From positions 62,001 to 126,000 of the forward strand of contig NZ_JAQQPS010000007.1 in NCBI RefSeq assembly GCF_036688685.1: a stretch of 64,000 nucleotides of DNA, given 5' to 3'. The position numbers and the translations under genes were made by a program. How positions within the stretch are numbered: the stretch's first letter is position 1; every line of letters starts with the position of its first letter. The stretch is from JALYUM01 sp036688685 (GTDB lineage Bacteria; Pseudomonadota; Gammaproteobacteria; Burkholderiales; Burkholderiaceae_D). Of the stretch, positions 61,891 through 64,000 are shown piece after piece. A model generated the notes under the pieces. The model made no database searches and was not told where the DNA came from. It was given only the letters and a program-made list of their open reading frames with translations.

Positions 61891-62739
61891 TCAGATGGAG
61901 GCGGTCGCTTGCATCGCCAGCACGCCGTGGGCGTTGGCCGCCCACAGGTGGACGTGGATGCCGTCCGCGTCGAGGCGGCCATTCACGGTGAACGGTTCGG
62001 TGTCGAACAGGGGCCCGACCGCGCGGAAATCGAAGCTGCGCATGGTGGCCCCGGGCAGATGGCGGCGCACCAGGTCGGCCAGCAAGGTCGCGATCAGCGG
62101 TCCGTGCACGACCAGGCCGCGGTAGCCTTCCACGTCCGTGACGTAGGCGCGGTCGTAATGGATGCGGTGGCCGTTGAAGGTCAGTGCGGAATAGCGAAAC
62201 AGCAGCACCGGGTCAGGCGTGATCGTGCGCGACCAGGTGGCGTCCTGTGGCGCCAGTTTCGGCGCCGGCGGCAGCGCGCCCGGCACGGGCGCGGCGCGAT
62301 ATACGATATCGTGTTCTTCGCTGATGCACAGCGTGCCGTCGACCGAGACCTCGTGCGCCACGGTCACGAACGCCAGCGCGCCGCTGGCGCCCTTCTTGAC
62401 GTCGACCTGTTTTACGGTAGAGGTGCGGCTTGCGTCGATATCGATCGGCAGCGCCACGTGAAAGGCCAGCCGGCCGCCGGCCCACATGCGGCGCGGCAGC
62501 GGCACCGGCGGCAAAAAACCACCCCGTTCCGCGTGGCCGTCGGCCCCGAGCTGCGCTTGCGGCGCGGCGCTCCAGAAATACAGCCAGTGCCACAGCGGCG
62601 GCAGCGTATCCGGCAAATCGGCGCGGTCGAGCGTGGCCGCCATGGCCCGGGCCGTGCCGGCGGCGATCGGCGCGTGCGCGGTCTCGGTCTTGCCGACCCA
62701 TTGCTGCAACAGGGCCAGGTCGAGTGCATCAGAAATCAT
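61891..62739 (-). CDS. MaoC-like/FAS1-type dehydratase domain protein (mesaconyl- or itaconyl-CoA hydratase-like)
   Basis: 282 residues, the double hot-dog size. RRMWAGGRLAFHVALPI in the N-terminal half and RYSALTFNGHRIHYDRAYV with the hydratase Asp/His pair and YRGLVVHGPLIATLLADL in the C-terminal half match the mesaconyl-C4-CoA hydratase/itaconyl-CoA hydratase group. It would hydrate an enoyl-CoA to the hydroxyacyl-CoA cut by the CitE-like lyase. GAGGAGA lies seven bases before ATG 62739. It is the first gene of the minus-strand operon, divergent from a LysR gene. Confidence 0.85.
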   Translation of the reverse strand: MISDALDLALLQQWVGKTETAHAPIAAGTARAMAATLDRADLPDTLPPLWHWLYFWSAAPQAQLGADGHAERGGFLPPVPLPRRMWAGGRLAFHVALPIDIDASRTSTVKQVDVKKGASGALAFVTVAHEVSVDGTLCISEEHDIVYRAAPVPGALPPAPKLAPQDATWSRTITPDPVLLFRYSALTFNGHRIHYDRAYVTDVEGYRGLVVHGPLIATLLADLVRRHLPGATMRSFDFRAVGPLFDTEPFTVNGRLDADGIHVHLWAANAHGVLAMQATASI

Positions 62740-62823
62740 GGGGCAGTCTCCTCGTTATGCAAGCAGTGTCTGCGGATAACAGGTCGTCAACAATCGGCAT
62801 TTTTGGAAGGGGGGGTATGATTC

Positions 62824-62845
62824 TCCTGAAGTCACCCTATCAGGA
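62824..62845. promoter_or_regulatory. Inverted repeat TCCTGA-N10-TCAGGA over the LysR ribosome site
   Basis: A perfect 6-bp dyad with a 10-bp spacer (22 bp overall) lies in the divergent intergenic region, and its right arm contains the AGGA ribosome site of the LysR gene. It could be an autoregulatory operator or an RNA hairpin limiting LysR translation. It does not follow the T-N11-A LysR pattern exactly. Confidence 0.35.
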
Positions 62846-62850
62846 ACCCC

Positions 62851-63792
62851 ATGCTGTTCGATTTGACCGACCTGCGCCTGTTCATTTTTATCGCCGAACT
62901 GAAAAGCCTGACCCGCGCCGCCGAGCGCATGCACCTGTCGCTGCCGGCCGCCAGCAACCGCGTCAAGGAGCTCGAAGCGCGCTTCGGCACACGCCTGCTG
63001 TACCGCGAAAGCAAGGGGGTGCAACTGTCTCCTGCCGGCGCGACCCTGCTGGCGCACGCCCAACAACTGATGCAGCAGGTCGAGCGCCTGCGCGCCGATA
63101 TGCAGCAGTACAACAACGGCATCAAGGGGCACATCCGCATCTTCGCCAACACCACCGCGGTGACCGAATTCATGCCGCAGGTACTGGGCACGTTTCTCGC
63201 ATCGCACCCGCACGTCAACGTGGCGCTGGAAGAACGCCTGAACCACGACATCGTGCGCGGGGTGCAGGACGGAACCGCCGACATCGGTGTCGCGGCCGGC
63301 CCGGTCCAGGGCCAGGGGCTGGAGATCCTCAATTTCTCCACCGACCGCCTGGTGCTGGCCACATCACGCGACCATCCGCTGGCCGGCGCTGGCACGATTC
63401 GCTTTGCCGAGACGCTCGACCACGCGCACATCGGCCTGCACGAAGGCAGCACCTTGCAGCACTTTCTCAACCAGGTGGTGCTGGACTGCGGCGAGAAACT
63501 CACCCTGCGCATCCAGGTGCGCGGCTTCGATGCGATGTGCCGCATGGTCGAGGCGAATGTCGGCATCGGCATCCTGCCGCAGTCGGCCGCCAGCCGCCAC
63601 AGCCAGTCGATGCGCCTGGCGCTGGTCGAGTTGAGCGACCCGTGGGCGGTGCGCGAACGCAGCGTGGTGGTGCAAAAGCTGGACAACCTGCCGGCCTACG
63701 CGCAGGAGCTGGTGCGGCTGATTCGCGCGTCCGGCGCCGTCAACCAGGCGCTGGCAGGCGTGGTCAGCGCCGGGCCAGCCAGCTTGACATGA
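62851..63792 (+). CDS. LysR family regulator divergent from the dicarboxylate operon
   Basis: 313 residues. The winged HTH shows IAELKSLTRAAERMHLSLPA and LEARFGTRLLYRESKGVQLSPAG; the effector domain has LNHDIVRGVQDGTADIGVAAG. AGGA precedes ATG 62851. Its divergent position, 111 bp from the hydratase gene, marks it as the likely regulator of the operon, with an intermediate such as a C5 dicarboxylate or its CoA ester as possible effector. Its last 29 bp overlap the convergent hydrolase gene. Confidence 0.93.
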   Translation: MLFDLTDLRLFIFIAELKSLTRAAERMHLSLPAASNRVKELEARFGTRLLYRESKGVQLSPAGATLLAHAQQLMQQVERLRADMQQYNNGIKGHIRIFANTTAVTEFMPQVLGTFLASHPHVNVALEERLNHDIVRGVQDGTADIGVAAGPVQGQGLEILNFSTDRLVLATSRDHPLAGAGTIRFAETLDHAHIGLHEGSTLQHFLNQVVLDCGEKLTLRIQVRGFDAMCRMVEANVGIGILPQSAASRHSQSMRLALVELSDPWAVRERSVVVQKLDNLPAYAQELVRLIRASGAVNQALAGVVSAGPASLT

Positions 63793-64000
63793 TCGCGCCC
63801 AGCGCGGCGGGGGCTTCCAGCGGAAGCATGTGGCCGGCGCCTTCGATGAGCGCGAAATCGGCGCCGGGAATGGCGTCGGCCAGTTCGCGGCCTTCCGCCA
63901 CGCTGCGCAGCTGGTCGCCGGCGCCCGTAATGACCAGCGTCGGGCAGGCGATGTCAGCGAGCGTGCCGACGTCGCCGGCGCGCACCACCGCGCTCTGCTG
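63764..64000 (-). CDS. Alpha/beta hydrolase, C-terminal part (5'-truncated by window)
   Basis: About 78 C-terminal residues are visible; the frame is open to the window edge. DIACPTLVITGAGDQLRS holds the acid residue (Asp) and EGAGHMLPLEAPAAL the catalytic His of the alpha/beta hydrolase fold. The nucleophile would be outside the window. Resembles 3-oxoadipate enol-lactonase or general esterases; substrate unknown. Confidence 0.85.
   Translation of the reverse strand, partial: QQSAVVRAGDVGTLADIACPTLVITGAGDQLRSVAEGRELADAIPGADFALIEGAGHMLPLEAPAALGAIMSSWLARR

Noticed and set aside
62740..62850. A T-N11-A LysR box in the divergent intergenic region
   Set aside because: Several loose matches occur in this AT-containing stretch, and none has convincing dyad symmetry.

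Overview
The window is a GC-rich (visibly well above 60% GC) bacterial chromosome segment. Its gene content points to a betaproteobacterium of the Oxalobacteraceae (Massilia, Duganella, Janthinobacterium and relatives): PEP-CTERM exported proteins, many hybrid histidine kinases, a ureDABCEFG cluster, NHEJ genes, DUF1302 and SFPASDP-motif proteins, and tRNA-Arg(ACG) genes with encoded CCA. The family assignment is inferred from this content and was not tested by a database search.

Layout. 1-5.6 kb: 3' part of an M1 aminopeptidase, a hot-dog thioesterase, a cytochrome c/aldo-keto reductase pair, a beta-helix lipoprotein and an acyltransferase. 5.6-11.5 kb: complete urease operon on the minus strand with a small membrane protein at its end and an NnrU-family gene upstream. 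11.5-16.5 kb: DUF1302 outer-membrane protein, SulP anion transporter, diguanylate cyclase. 16.7-21.3 kb: stress-type SDR and the NHEJ pair Ku and LigD, arranged tail to tail. 21.4-27.9 kb: exported Ala/Lys-rich protein, then a minus-strand operon of a giant propeller-type sensor kinase, lldD and a D-2-hydroxyacid dehydrogenase. 28-31.1 kb: three identical tRNA-Arg(ACG) genes, each with its own promoter and a different terminator, interspersed with two PEP-CTERM genes. 31.1-42.5 kb: a dense signalling block (YfiR plus hybrid kinase, PAS-REC, PAS-GAF hybrid kinase, REC-GGDEF, double-REC hybrid kinase, NarX-like kinase) with a hemerythrin and an SFPASDP protein. 42.5-51.3 kb: NDH-2, a Gly/His-repeat exported protein, a mini-lipoprotein, a DEAD-box helicase, a CDF transporter, an AT-rich array of tandem palindromes, a CopA ATPase fused in frame to a CopZ-like domain, and a VirK/DUF535 protein. 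51.5-55.6 kb: MASE1 kinase, FixJ-type regulator and two tandem LysR paralogues. 55.5-62.7 kb: minus-strand operon for CoA-dependent degradation of a (probably C5 branched) dicarboxylate, with a divergent LysR gene. A partial alpha/beta hydrolase closes the window.

How the genes work together. Urease hydrolyses urea with all its nickel accessory proteins present. Ku and LigD form a two-protein end-joining system. The 55.5-62.7 kb operon can be read as CoA activation (CaiB), dehydrogenation, hydration (MaoC-like) and cleavage (CitE-like), with a MmgE/PrpD enzyme, a TRAP binding protein and a methyltransferase. Most kinases in the signalling block have no DNA-binding partner nearby.

The observations I rate highest are: the copA-copZ in-frame fusion that keeps a full ribosome-binding site and start codon for the chaperone part; the 98-bp-period palindrome array at 47.36-47.62 kb; an isolated C-rich transcript-like region ending in a strong terminator at 34.09 kb; the sensor-lldD operon; and the dicarboxylate operon. 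No CRISPR array, prophage, intact insertion sequence or rRNA gene is visible.
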